Assembly: GCA_002439665.1 (NCBI GenBank)
Contig: DJPC01000113.1
Coordinates: forward strand, 5,210 to 12,718
From: Dialister sp. UBA6422
GTDB lineage: Bacteria; Bacillota; Negativicutes; Veillonellales; Dialisteraceae
Direction: 5' to 3'
DNA: 7,509 nt
The notes under the pieces are model-generated. The model was not told the origin of the DNA. It saw only the letters and a list, made by a program, of their open reading frames with translations, and made no database searches. How positions within the stretch are numbered: position 1 is the stretch's first letter; each line of letters opens with the position of its first letter. Position numbers and translations under genes: made by a program. Positions 1-6,448 of the stretch are shown piece by piece.

Positions 1-1142
1 CGATACCGGCTTATTATATCCGTAAACAGACTTTGGTCAATGCAGAGAGATATATTACACCAGAACTTAAGGAATTTGAAACCAAAGCGCTGTCCGCAAA
101 AGAAAAGACGGAAGAACTAGAATTAAAACTGTATCAAGCCATTAAAGCAGATATTCGTCCAGAAATTCCAGATATGCAGAAAACAGCTCGTGCTTTGGCT
201 AAATTAGACTGCTTGGCTAGTCTTGCCAGGGCGGCTTTGAAAGATCGGTATATTCGTCCGCAAATTTCTAATCAGAAGGAAGGGCGCATATTTATTCAAG
301 ATGGTCGCCATCCTATGGTAGAGCATGCCTTACAGCGAGAGATGTTTGTTCCTAATGACACGGAACTCAATCATAATGACCAGGAAATCTTGGTCATTAC
401 AGGTCCTAATATGGCAGGTAAATCTACCTATATGCGTCAAGTAGCTGTTCTGACTATTATGGCACAAACAGGTTCTTTTATTCCAGCTAGAAGTGCTGTA
501 TTTTCTCCTGTAGATAGGATATTCACAAGAGTAGGTGCTACCGATGATATTTCCACTGGGCAAAGTACATTTATGGTGGAAATGCAAGAGGTATCTCATA
601 TCCTTCGTCATGCCACAAAGAATAGTCTCATTATTTTGGACGAAATTGGTCGCGGCACCAGTACGTATGATGGCATGAGCATTGCTAAAGCAGTGGTAGA
701 ATATATCGATCATCATATTCATGGATTTACTCTTTTCGCCACACACTACCATGAATTGGCTGATATGGCTGAACATAGTGGGCGTATCAAAAATTATACT
801 GTAGCTGTTAAAGAGCATGGCAAGGACATTACATTTTTACGTCGTATCATTCCTGGTTGTGCAGATAAAAGCTATGGCATACATGTGGCACGATTGGCTG
901 GTTTACCAGAATCTTTATTACAGAGAGCAGATGAAATTCTTCGCGGTCTTGAAGAGGAGGATGGAAAGGTAAGGGTACCCAAACCGTGTGATGCTTCTGA
1001 GAAAGCAGGATCCACAGGCATTGATTTATTTGCTTCGCCTATTATAGAAGAACTGTCACAGTTGGATGTGATGAGTAAAACTCCTATGGAGGCTATGGAA
1101 ATTCTTTTCCGGCTGAGTAAGGCGGCCAAGGAGGTACGATAA
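1..1142 (+). CDS. mutS: DNA mismatch repair protein MutS, C-terminal part (5' end outside window)
   Basis: MutS binds mismatches and small loops in DNA as an ATP-controlled sliding clamp and recruits MutL. The frame is open from base 3 to the left edge, giving 379 residues of a protein normally about 850-880 long. It starts with the lever-helix sequence YYIRKQTLVNAERY, and the rest is the ATPase domain: Walker A GPNMAGKST (bases 402-428), the DDISTGQSTFMVEM signature (543-584), Walker B LIILDE followed by IGRGTS (627-662), and THYHEL (741-758). The mismatch-binding domain lies upstream, out of view. The tail holds GIDLF (1017-1031), a degenerate match to the QL(S/D)LF beta-clamp motif, and ends in a short helical segment (PMEAMEILFRL). 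The TAA stop shares one base with the mutL ATG (TAATG), so the two are translationally coupled. All visible ATPase motifs are intact; identification is very secure. Confidence 0.98.
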   Translation, partial: IPAYYIRKQTLVNAERYITPELKEFETKALSAKEKTEELELKLYQAIKADIRPEIPDMQKTARALAKLDCLASLARAALKDRYIRPQISNQKEGRIFIQDGRHPMVEHALQREMFVPNDTELNHNDQEILVITGPNMAGKSTYMRQVAVLTIMAQTGSFIPARSAVFSPVDRIFTRVGATDDISTGQSTFMVEMQEVSHILRHATKNSLIILDEIGRGTSTYDGMSIAKAVVEYIDHHIHGFTLFATHYHELADMAEHSGRIKNYTVAVKEHGKDITFLRRIIPGCADKSYGIHVARLAGLPESLLQRADEILRGLEEEDGKVRVPKPCDASEKAGSTGIDLFASPIIEELSQLDVMSKTPMEAMEILFRLSKAAKEVR

Positions 1143-3115
1143 TGTCTTTGATTCATGTGTTAGATGAGGTGACAGCTAGCCAGATTGCTGCAGGGGAAGT
1201 GGTAGAGCGTCCTGTCAATGCAGTGAAGGAAATGGTAGAAAATGCAGTAGATGCATCAGCCTCCGATATTGAGGTGGAAATTGCTGATGGGGGTATGACT
1301 TATATACGTGTCACTGATAACGGGAGCGGCATGTCTACTGAAGATGCAAAGCTTTCTATTGTGCGTCATGCCACTAGTAAAATTTCTACAGTAGACAACA
1401 TTTATCATATTTCTTCTTTGGGATTTCGCGGAGAAGCTTTAGCTAGTATTTCTTCTGTATCTCGCACAGCTATTACCACCCGCAGGCCTAGTGATGAAGA
1501 GGGAACGATAGTGGAGGTGGAAGGCGGACAGGTGACTGCCGTAAAGCCTATGGGAGCTCCGGCGGGTACTACTATTGAAGTGCGAGATCTGTTCTATAAT
1601 GTACCAGCAAGAAAAAAATTTTTAAAATCTGAACGAACAGAATCTAGTCGTATTAATTCTATGATGGGAAAGCTTGCTTTAGCCAATCCAGACATTGCCT
1701 TTCGGTTGATTAATAATGGACGTACTGTGCTAGAGACACCAGGCAATGGACGTTTAATGGATGTGATTTCTGCTTTATATGGTGTCAAAACAGTGGAGGA
1801 AATGCTAGAGGTTCATGGTGATGGAAATGACATCATCATGCAAGGCATGATTTCTAAACCTTCTCTTTTGAAGTCGTCTAGGCAGTATCAGACAGTGATC
1901 ATCAATCGCCGTGTGGTAGATAGTGCAGTCATTTCTAAAGCAGTGGATAATGCGTACCATTCTATGCTTCCTAAAAATGGATATCCGTTATTGGTGTTGT
2001 CATTTCAAGTGCCACCGGAAAGTATTGATGTAAATGTACATCCCCAAAAGAGGGAAATCAAATTTTCTGATGAACAATCGGTATTTCGCTTAGTTTACCA
2101 TGGGGTCCTTGAAACACTCACTTCTCAAGATACGGTAGATCATATTGCTAAAGAAATGGTGAGAGAACCAGGACATCAAGTACTTCATGGAGGAGAATTC
2201 AATCCATCTAAAGTGCAGGTGGGCGATGCTTCTTCCTTAGGTCATGATATTGGCCTTTCTTATCCAAAGGCAGATGGAGAGAGCTATAAAGAGAGTATTT
2301 CTTCTTGGGAAGAAAGTCCTTCTACTTATGGAAATACAAAGGTTGTCTCTCATTATGGTCATGATAAATCGATGGAAAGGAATCGAGATGATTTAAACCA
2401 GCATAGGACCAGTGAAGAAAGATATATGCCTTCTGCAAAATCTCAGGATATGTTTTCTACCCATTCTGTTTTTGGTCAATACCAGCCAGAAAGCCAACCT
2501 AAAAAAGAAGTCGAAACAGATCCTTTATTTACAGCGCCTAAAGAAGAGGAACCGATTATTCCTTTAGGACAAGTTTCTGATTGCTTTATCTTATGCCGAA
2601 GAGGTAGAGATTTATTCATTATTGACCAACATGCTGCCCATGAAAGGGTGCGTTATGATCGAATGGCTGCTCGAGCAGAAGGAATACCTGTACAGGATAT
2701 CTTAGTGCCTTATTTGATTCATGTAGATGTTGATGATGTGGGTTTATTATTGGAGCGCCAAAATGACTTGAAGCGTTTAGGGATTACCTTTGAACAGGCA
2801 GGTCCTGATGTGATTCGTATTACGGGAACGCCAGAAGATTTAACTCAATCGGATATGGAACGGGTTATTAAAGATATACTAGTGGCTTTTCATGATAAGA
2901 ATCAGCCATCACCAGAAACATTGCGTCATCGCATGATGGCCTATGCGGCTTGCCGAGGGGCTATCAAACAAGGGGATCCTTTAAATATTCGTCAAATGAA
3001 AGAACTTATTGTGGATTTATTCCATACCACTAGACCTTTCGTGTGTCCTCATGGTCGCCCTACTATTGTTAAATTTACACCGGAAGAATTAGGGAGGCTG
3101 TTTAAACGTCCATGA
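1142..3115 (+). CDS. mutL: DNA mismatch repair protein MutL (endonuclease type)
   Basis: MutL couples mismatch recognition by MutS to strand nicking. It has 657 residues, normal for the family. The N-terminal GHKL ATPase domain shows the catalytic Glu and metal-binding Asn in VKEMVENAVDA (E30, N34), DNGSGM (59-64), ATSKI (77-81) and GFRGEAL (94-100). The transducer fold follows to about residue 330, then a poorly conserved hydrophilic linker to about 470. The C-terminal domain has the endonuclease motif DQHAAHERVRYD (495-506), a clamp-binding-like QDILVP (518-523) matching QxxLxP, ACRGAIKQGD (603-612) and CPHGRP (635-640). These mark the nicking type of MutL found in bacteria that lack MutH. 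The last acidic residue of DQHA(X)2E(X)4E is Asp506 rather than the usual Glu. The start is supported by AAGGAGG at 1128-1134, seven bases before ATG. Its TGA overlaps the next start (ATGA). Confidence 0.98.
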   Translation: MSLIHVLDEVTASQIAAGEVVERPVNAVKEMVENAVDASASDIEVEIADGGMTYIRVTDNGSGMSTEDAKLSIVRHATSKISTVDNIYHISSLGFRGEALASISSVSRTAITTRRPSDEEGTIVEVEGGQVTAVKPMGAPAGTTIEVRDLFYNVPARKKFLKSERTESSRINSMMGKLALANPDIAFRLINNGRTVLETPGNGRLMDVISALYGVKTVEEMLEVHGDGNDIIMQGMISKPSLLKSSRQYQTVIINRRVVDSAVISKAVDNAYHSMLPKNGYPLLVLSFQVPPESIDVNVHPQKREIKFSDEQSVFRLVYHGVLETLTSQDTVDHIAKEMVREPGHQVLHGGEFNPSKVQVGDASSLGHDIGLSYPKADGESYKESISSWEESPSTYGNTKVVSHYGHDKSMERNRDDLNQHRTSEERYMPSAKSQDMFSTHSVFGQYQPESQPKKEVETDPLFTAPKEEEPIIPLGQVSDCFILCRRGRDLFIIDQHAAHERVRYDRMAARAEGIPVQDILVPYLIHVDVDDVGLLLERQNDLKRLGITFEQAGPDVIRITGTPEDLTQSDMERVIKDILVAFHDKNQPSPETLRHRMMAYAACRGAIKQGDPLNIRQMKELIVDLFHTTRPFVCPHGRPTIVKFTPEELGRLFKRP

Positions 3116-3891
3116 ACACTGGAATAACGACCATACGAAATGCCAATGGGACTATCATCGGAAAAGCTAAGGAAAGAGCCCTGGCTTTGGGATTTCCATA
3201 TATTCCAAGAGAGGAAACTTTAGATGATATGAGTGGCCATTATGGGGTATATGGTTTTCTTATTTATGGAAAGCAACTTCCTTATTATTGGATTGGCGGA
3301 GAAGAATATCGATTTCATGTAGGTACAGCTGCTCTTCGAATACTTCAGATGGAAAAAGGAAATGAAGATCGTTTATGCCGCCTTCTTCCTAAAGAAGGAC
3401 CTTGTAAAGTGTTAGATTGTACGTTTGGGCAGGGCAGTGATTCGACTACCATGTCCTGGTATTTGAAGGATAGAGGGAATGTCATAGCCTTAGAGAAAAG
3501 CCCCATACTGTATGAAATAGGGCGGGCAGGTATTGCCCATTATATGGACAAAAATCCTTCCATAACAAAAGCGGTGCGTCGCATTTCATTACTTCATGCA
3601 GATTATAGTGAATTTCTAAGTCACGAAAAAGAAAAAAGCTTTGATGTGATTTATTTAGATCCTATGTTTCGTCATCCTGTAAAACGGGATGTGAATGATA
3701 TGGAAGGATTCCGGCGGGCGGCTATTTATGATACTTTATCTGAAGATATATTGCGAAAGGCTATGAGAGTAGCTAGGAGACGTATCATTGTGAAAGAACG
3801 ACCTTTTTCTCCTTTGTTTAAAAATGGACTTTTTGATTTTGTGCGTGGGAAAAAAGGACAAACTACAGCATATGGGGTGATCGATCTATGA
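3112..3891 (+). CDS. Class I SAM-dependent methyltransferase, YpiP/RsmJ family (putative rRNA methyltransferase)
   Basis: A 259-residue Rossmann-fold methyltransferase. The SAM-binding motif I is VLDCTFGQGSD (residues 100-110), followed by an acidic strand end (VIALEKSP) and a catalytic-region motif YLDPMF (181-186). DPMF followed by a basic stretch, then a late RIIVKERP strand, resembles E. coli RsmJ (16S rRNA m2G1516 methyltransferase) and B. subtilis YpiP. The N-terminal part, with an FHVGTAALRI segment, fits the YpiP subgroup. An rRNA guanine is therefore the likely target, but the exact base is inference. The start at 3112 is forced: an in-frame TAA lies at 3103-3105, and the next Met would cut the N-terminal domain. 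The only Shine-Dalgarno-like sequence, AGGGAGG (3091-3097), is a long 14 bases away, so coupling through the ATGA overlap with mutL probably matters. The 3' end overlaps miaA, again by ATGA. Confidence 0.85.
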   Translation: MNTGITTIRNANGTIIGKAKERALALGFPYIPREETLDDMSGHYGVYGFLIYGKQLPYYWIGGEEYRFHVGTAALRILQMEKGNEDRLCRLLPKEGPCKVLDCTFGQGSDSTTMSWYLKDRGNVIALEKSPILYEIGRAGIAHYMDKNPSITKAVRRISLLHADYSEFLSHEKEKSFDVIYLDPMFRHPVKRDVNDMEGFRRAAIYDTLSEDILRKAMRVARRRIIVKERPFSPLFKNGLFDFVRGKKGQTTAYGVIDL

Positions 3892-4802
3892 CAAAAGAAA
3901 AACTTATCACCATACTAGGACCTACCGCATCAGGTAAAACAGCTTTAGGAATTCGTTTGGCTAAAAAATTGGGCTCTTCTATCATTTCAGGTGATGCTTT
4001 TCAGGTGTATAAACATATGGATATCGGTACCGCCAAAGTGACGAAAGAAGAGGCAGATGGGGTGAAGCATTATTTAGTGGATTGCTTAGAGCCTACAGAG
4101 CCTTATTCTGCTGCTGATTTTCAAGAAAAGGCAAGTGCTATTATTCATAAGGAAAATGAAGCAGGGCGTATTCCTATCGTAGTAGGTGGTACTGGTTTAT
4201 ATATACAATCTTTACTGGAAGGTTATAGCTTTCTTCCTAAAGTGCAGGGAAGAAGCCACTGGTATCACTTGTATCAACAAGAGGGAAAAGAAGCTTTAAT
4301 TCAAGCCCTGCACGATCAAGGCGAGACAGATATTCCTGTTGATCCCCAGCGGATGGTACGTAAATTGGAGTTACTAGAAGCAGGAGTTCTAGATAAACAA
4401 GCACAAAAAGCGAAAAATCTGGTATATGATGGCCCTGTTTTAGGAATTACTATGGACAGAGCCATATTATATGATAAAATAAATAAACGGGTCCACCAAA
4501 TGATACAAGCAGGACTCTTAGAGGAAGTCAGGTTACTTTTAGAGGCGGGGGTTCCGGAAACATCGCAGGCAATGAAGGGAATTGGTTATAAAGAATTGAT
4601 TCCCGTGCTTCATGGAAAGTGTTCTTTAGAGGAAGGAGAATCACTGATACAGAAAAACACACGCCACTTTGCTAAAAGACAATTGACCTGGTATAGACGA
4701 ATGCCATATATTCACTGGGTGGAAAAGAAGCCATCATTACAGGAAGACATATGGTACAGGGAAATAGAAGCCTATGTCATTTCAATGTTAGAGGAGAAAT
4801 AA
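3888..4802 (+). CDS. miaA: tRNA dimethylallyltransferase MiaA
   Basis: MiaA transfers a dimethylallyl group from DMAPP to N6 of A37 in tRNAs that read codons starting with U. This is the first step toward ms2i6A and improves codon reading. The 304-residue length is typical. Motifs in order: P-loop GPTASGKT (11-18); SGDAFQVYKHMDIGTAK (34-50), carrying conserved Asp36 and the tRNA/DMAPP pocket; HYLVD (61-65); VVGGTGLYI (98-106); the central tRNA-binding insertion; a VDPQRMVRKLELLE segment; MKGIGYKE; and the C-terminal KNTRHFAKRQLTWYRR signature. Most homologues have Ser-Met or Ser-Xxx after Asp36 where this protein has Ala-Phe, a mild variation. GGGGTGA (3874-3880) lies seven bases before the ATG, and the gene overlaps the methyltransferase by four bases. 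hfq follows after three bases, the classic miaA-hfq pair. Confidence 0.98.
   Translation: MTKEKLITILGPTASGKTALGIRLAKKLGSSIISGDAFQVYKHMDIGTAKVTKEEADGVKHYLVDCLEPTEPYSAADFQEKASAIIHKENEAGRIPIVVGGTGLYIQSLLEGYSFLPKVQGRSHWYHLYQQEGKEALIQALHDQGETDIPVDPQRMVRKLELLEAGVLDKQAQKAKNLVYDGPVLGITMDRAILYDKINKRVHQMIQAGLLEEVRLLLEAGVPETSQAMKGIGYKELIPVLHGKCSLEEGESLIQKNTRHFAKRQLTWYRRMPYIHWVEKKPSLQEDIWYREIEAYVISMLEEK
4453..4480 (+). promoter_or_regulatory. Possible promoter inside miaA, upstream of hfq
   Basis: TGGACA (4453-4458), one base from the -35 consensus, is followed by a 16-base spacer and TAAAAT (4475-4480), one base from the -10 consensus. A TGn extended -10 element directly precedes the -10. It points toward hfq and lies about 330 bases upstream of its start. 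E. coli hfq is known to have promoters within miaA, which makes the position suggestive. AT-rich coding DNA produces such matches by chance, so this is tentative. Confidence 0.28.
4791..4796 (+). promoter_or_regulatory. Ribosome binding site deciding the hfq start
   Basis: GAGGAG lies at the very end of miaA, nine bases before the ATG at 4806. It supports 4806 over the second in-frame ATG at 4818, which has only a GGAAGG-like sequence before it. The 4806 start also puts Gln8, Asp9 and Phe11 at the same numbering as in E. coli Hfq. Confidence 0.7.
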
Positions 4803-4805
4803 ACG

Positions 4806-5006
4806 ATGGAAGGTAAAATGAATTTGCAGGACACTTTTTTAAATGAAGCGAGAAAAGAAAATGCACCGGTGAGTATTTTCTTAATGAATGGTGTCCAGCT
4901 CAAAGGAAAGGTAAAGTCTTTTGATAGTTTCACCGTACTTTTAGTCAGCGAAAATCGTTCTCAGCTGATTTATAAACATGCTATATCTACAATTCAAAGG
5001 ATCTGA
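4806..5006 (+). CDS. hfq: RNA chaperone Hfq
   Basis: Hfq is a hexameric Sm-like RNA-binding ring that stabilises small RNAs and promotes pairing with mRNAs. The 66-residue protein has the short N-terminal helix ([13 protein letters not shown], 7-19) with Gln8 and the Arg16-Lys17 rim pair, then the Sm1 strands [19 protein letters not shown] with Phe42. Sm2 follows, with the hallmark YKHAIST (56-62); Lys57 and His58 form the proximal uridine pocket. It stops four residues after YKHAIST, so there is no flexible C-terminal tail of the enterobacterial kind; this is effectively a bare Sm core. The gene starts three bases after the miaA stop and ends nine bases before ynbB. Co-transcription with miaA is very likely; an extra promoter inside miaA is possible. 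Confidence 0.98.
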   Translation: MEGKMNLQDTFLNEARKENAPVSIFLMNGVQLKGKVKSFDSFTVLLVSENRSQLIYKHAISTIQRI

Positions 5007-5023
5007 TGAACACAAATGAATAA
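5006..5023 (+). other. Five-codon mini-ORF bridging hfq and ynbB
   Basis: The hfq stop overlaps a new ATG (TGATG, 5004-5008) that opens a five-codon frame (MNTNE) ending at TAA 5021-5023. The ynbB start (5016) lies inside it in another frame. AAAGGA (4996-5001) is four bases from this ATG but fourteen from the ynbB ATG. It may pass terminating ribosomes on to ynbB, or it may be chance. There is no evidence that the peptide itself has a role. Confidence 0.25.
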
Positions 5024-6257
5024 AAAGTTAGAACAGGTACAGAAAGAGGCGCTCGCTCTTTGTGCGCCTGTTTTTCATGAAATGGAAGAGATTTCTCTCT
5101 TCAACACACAGAAAGTATTAGAAGCATTTAGAAAACACCATCTGTCAGCTTATCACTTTGCTCCTTCCAACGGATATGGCTATGGAGATCCAGGAAGAGA
5201 AAAATTAGAAGAAATCTGGTGTGATATTTTTAAGTCAGAAGCAGCATTGGTGCGTCCTCAGTTTGTTTCTGGTACGCATGCACTAGCGACCGTTCTTTTA
5301 GCATTGCTAGAACCAGGTGATACGTTGGTTTCTGCTGTAGGGGCTCCTTATGACACTATGCAAAGTGTGATCGGTATTACTGGCAATGCACCGGGGAATC
5401 TAAAATCCAAAGGGGTACATTATAAAGAAGTACCTCTTAAAGGGAATACTTATGATCTTGCTGCCATTGCTGATGCTGTCGATGAACATACGAAACTGGT
5501 AGAAATTCAACGTTCCAGAGGGTATATGTTAAGAGATTCTCTCTTCCCAGCAGATATTAAGAAAATCATTGAAGTTGTAAAAGCTAAAAATCCTAATGCG
5601 ATCTGCTTTGTAGATAATTGTTATGGAGAATTTACCTGCAGAGAAGAACCAATCGAACTGGGTGCTGATATTACAGCGGGTTCTCTTATCAAAAATGCCG
5701 GAGGTGGTTTAGCACCTACAGGTGCTTATATTTGTGGGAGAAAAGATTTAGTAGAACTTTGCTCTTATGTATGGACTGCTCCGGGATTGGGCGGTGAAAT
5801 GGGTTCTTATGCAGCCTCTTATCGTCCTTTCTTCGAAGGTTTATTTTTGGCACCTCATATTACAAGACAGGCTGTTATGAGCGCTGAATTTTGTGCTGCT
5901 GTATTCAAACTCTTAGGGTTCCCTGTAACGCCAGAACCAGGGCATCTTCGCACAGATCTTATCACTGCAGTGACACTGAATTCAGAAGAAAATATGTGCC
6001 ACTTTGCTGAAGCTGTGCAGAATTGGTCCCCTGTAGATTCAGATGCTACACCGGTTCCAGGGCCTATGCCTGGTTATGTAGATCCAATTATTATGGCAGC
6101 CGGTACATTTGTACAGGGCTCCACCATTGAAATGTCTGCGGATGGTCCGGTAAGACCACCTTATATCATGTACTTTCAAGGGGGACTCACTTTTGAACAT
6201 GCAGTCCTTGCCGTCATGGGAGCTGCAGAAAAGATTTTAGCAGCTAAGAAGCAATAA
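5016..6257 (+). CDS. ynbB: PLP-dependent methionine gamma-lyase-like protein, YnbB/'aluminum resistance' family
   Basis: A 413-residue fold-type I PLP enzyme related to the Cys/Met metabolism enzymes, of the family annotated as methionine gamma-lyase-like or aluminum resistance protein (B. subtilis YnbB). Visible motifs are YGYGDPGR (54-61), the cofactor-phosphate region VSGTHA (84-89), Asp200 in FVDNCYGEF, which should contact the pyridine nitrogen, and Lys226 in SLIKNAGGG, the likely Schiff-base lysine. A GGEMGSY and GLFLAPH region completes the family pattern. All expected PLP residues appear intact, but the physiological substrate is not established for the family, so a C-S lyase activity is inference. 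No signal peptide or membrane segment is seen; it should be cytoplasmic. The start is forced by an in-frame TGA at 5007-5009. It is the last gene of the operon. In B. subtilis and E. coli hflX lies near hfq; here none separates hfq and ynbB. Confidence 0.9.
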   Translation: MNKKLEQVQKEALALCAPVFHEMEEISLFNTQKVLEAFRKHHLSAYHFAPSNGYGYGDPGREKLEEIWCDIFKSEAALVRPQFVSGTHALATVLLALLEPGDTLVSAVGAPYDTMQSVIGITGNAPGNLKSKGVHYKEVPLKGNTYDLAAIADAVDEHTKLVEIQRSRGYMLRDSLFPADIKKIIEVVKAKNPNAICFVDNCYGEFTCREEPIELGADITAGSLIKNAGGGLAPTGAYICGRKDLVELCSYVWTAPGLGGEMGSYAASYRPFFEGLFLAPHITRQAVMSAEFCAAVFKLLGFPVTPEPGHLRTDLITAVTLNSEENMCHFAEAVQNWSPVDSDATPVPGPMPGYVDPIIMAAGTFVQGSTIEMSADGPVRPPYIMYFQGGLTFEHAVLAVMGAAEKILAAKKQ

Positions 6258-6280
6258 TCTTTTTACATCATAGGATTTAA

Positions 6281-6314
6281 AGAAAGCGACATTCTATAAA
6301 GGATGCCGCTTTTT
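6281..6314 (+). terminator. Rho-independent terminator after ynbB
   Basis: An inverted repeat pairs 6283-6294 with 6301-6312: AAAGCG with CGCTTT, one A-C mismatch, CAT with ATG, a T-G wobble and a closing C-G pair. The loop is TATAAA. The 3' arm runs into TTTTT (6310-6314). It lies 24 bases after the ynbB stop and should end the mutS-ynbB transcript before lepA. The U-tract is short, so some readthrough is possible. Confidence 0.8.
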
Positions 6315-6320
6315 GCTTGC

Positions 6321-6356
6321 TTGATATAAAGTTCCGTAGGCAAATCTCTATATCAA
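6321..6356 (+). repeat. Imperfect inverted repeat between the terminator and the lepA promoter
   Basis: TTGATATA (6321-6328) is exactly complementary to TATATCAA (6349-6356). After one A-C mismatch the pairing continues with AG/CT, giving an 11-position stem around a 14-base loop. It is followed by AAAATTTCTTT rather than a clean T-run, so it is not a convincing terminator. It lies about 40 bases upstream of the lepA -10 box and could be a DNA operator or a second 3' hairpin on readthrough transcripts. Function unknown. Confidence 0.5.
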
Positions 6357-6391
6357 AATTTCTTTGCTTACTGCGAAAGAAAAGCTTCTTG

Positions 6392-6400
6392 TGATATAAT
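6392..6400 (+). promoter_or_regulatory. Extended -10 promoter of lepA
   Basis: TGATATAAT (6392-6400) is a perfect TGn plus TATAAT extended -10 element. No good -35 hexamer is seen at 16-18 bases upstream (TGCGAA at 6372-6377 is a poor match), which is usual for extended -10 promoters. Transcription would begin near 6407, leaving a leader of about 42 bases before the lepA ATG. Its place after a terminator and before a well-spaced ribosome binding site supports it. Confidence 0.65.
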
Positions 6401-6448
6401 GATTGGGAAAACTACGTATAACAATATTTCGATACATAAGGAGATACA

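Noticed and set aside
330..818. A 162-codon open frame on the - strand.
   Set aside because: It lies wholly antisense to the conserved MutS ATPase domain, and its translation resembles no family I know.
33..1142. A TTG at 33 could be read as the start of a short MutS-like protein.
   Set aside because: The same frame is open to the window edge and continues to match MutS upstream (YYIRKQTLVNAERY), so the gene is only cut by the window.
872..1788. Open frames on the - strand at 872-1156 and 1594-1788.
   Set aside because: Both are antisense to mutS/mutL coding sequence, with low-complexity or unrecognisable products.
4818..5006. Alternative hfq start at the ATG at 4818.
   Set aside because: The upstream ATG at 4806 has a better ribosome binding site and gives the usual Hfq N-terminal length.
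6377..6390. Small palindrome AAGAA-AAGC-TTCTT near the lepA -10.
   Set aside because: Only five pairs, AT-rich and upstream of the expected transcript start; likely chance.
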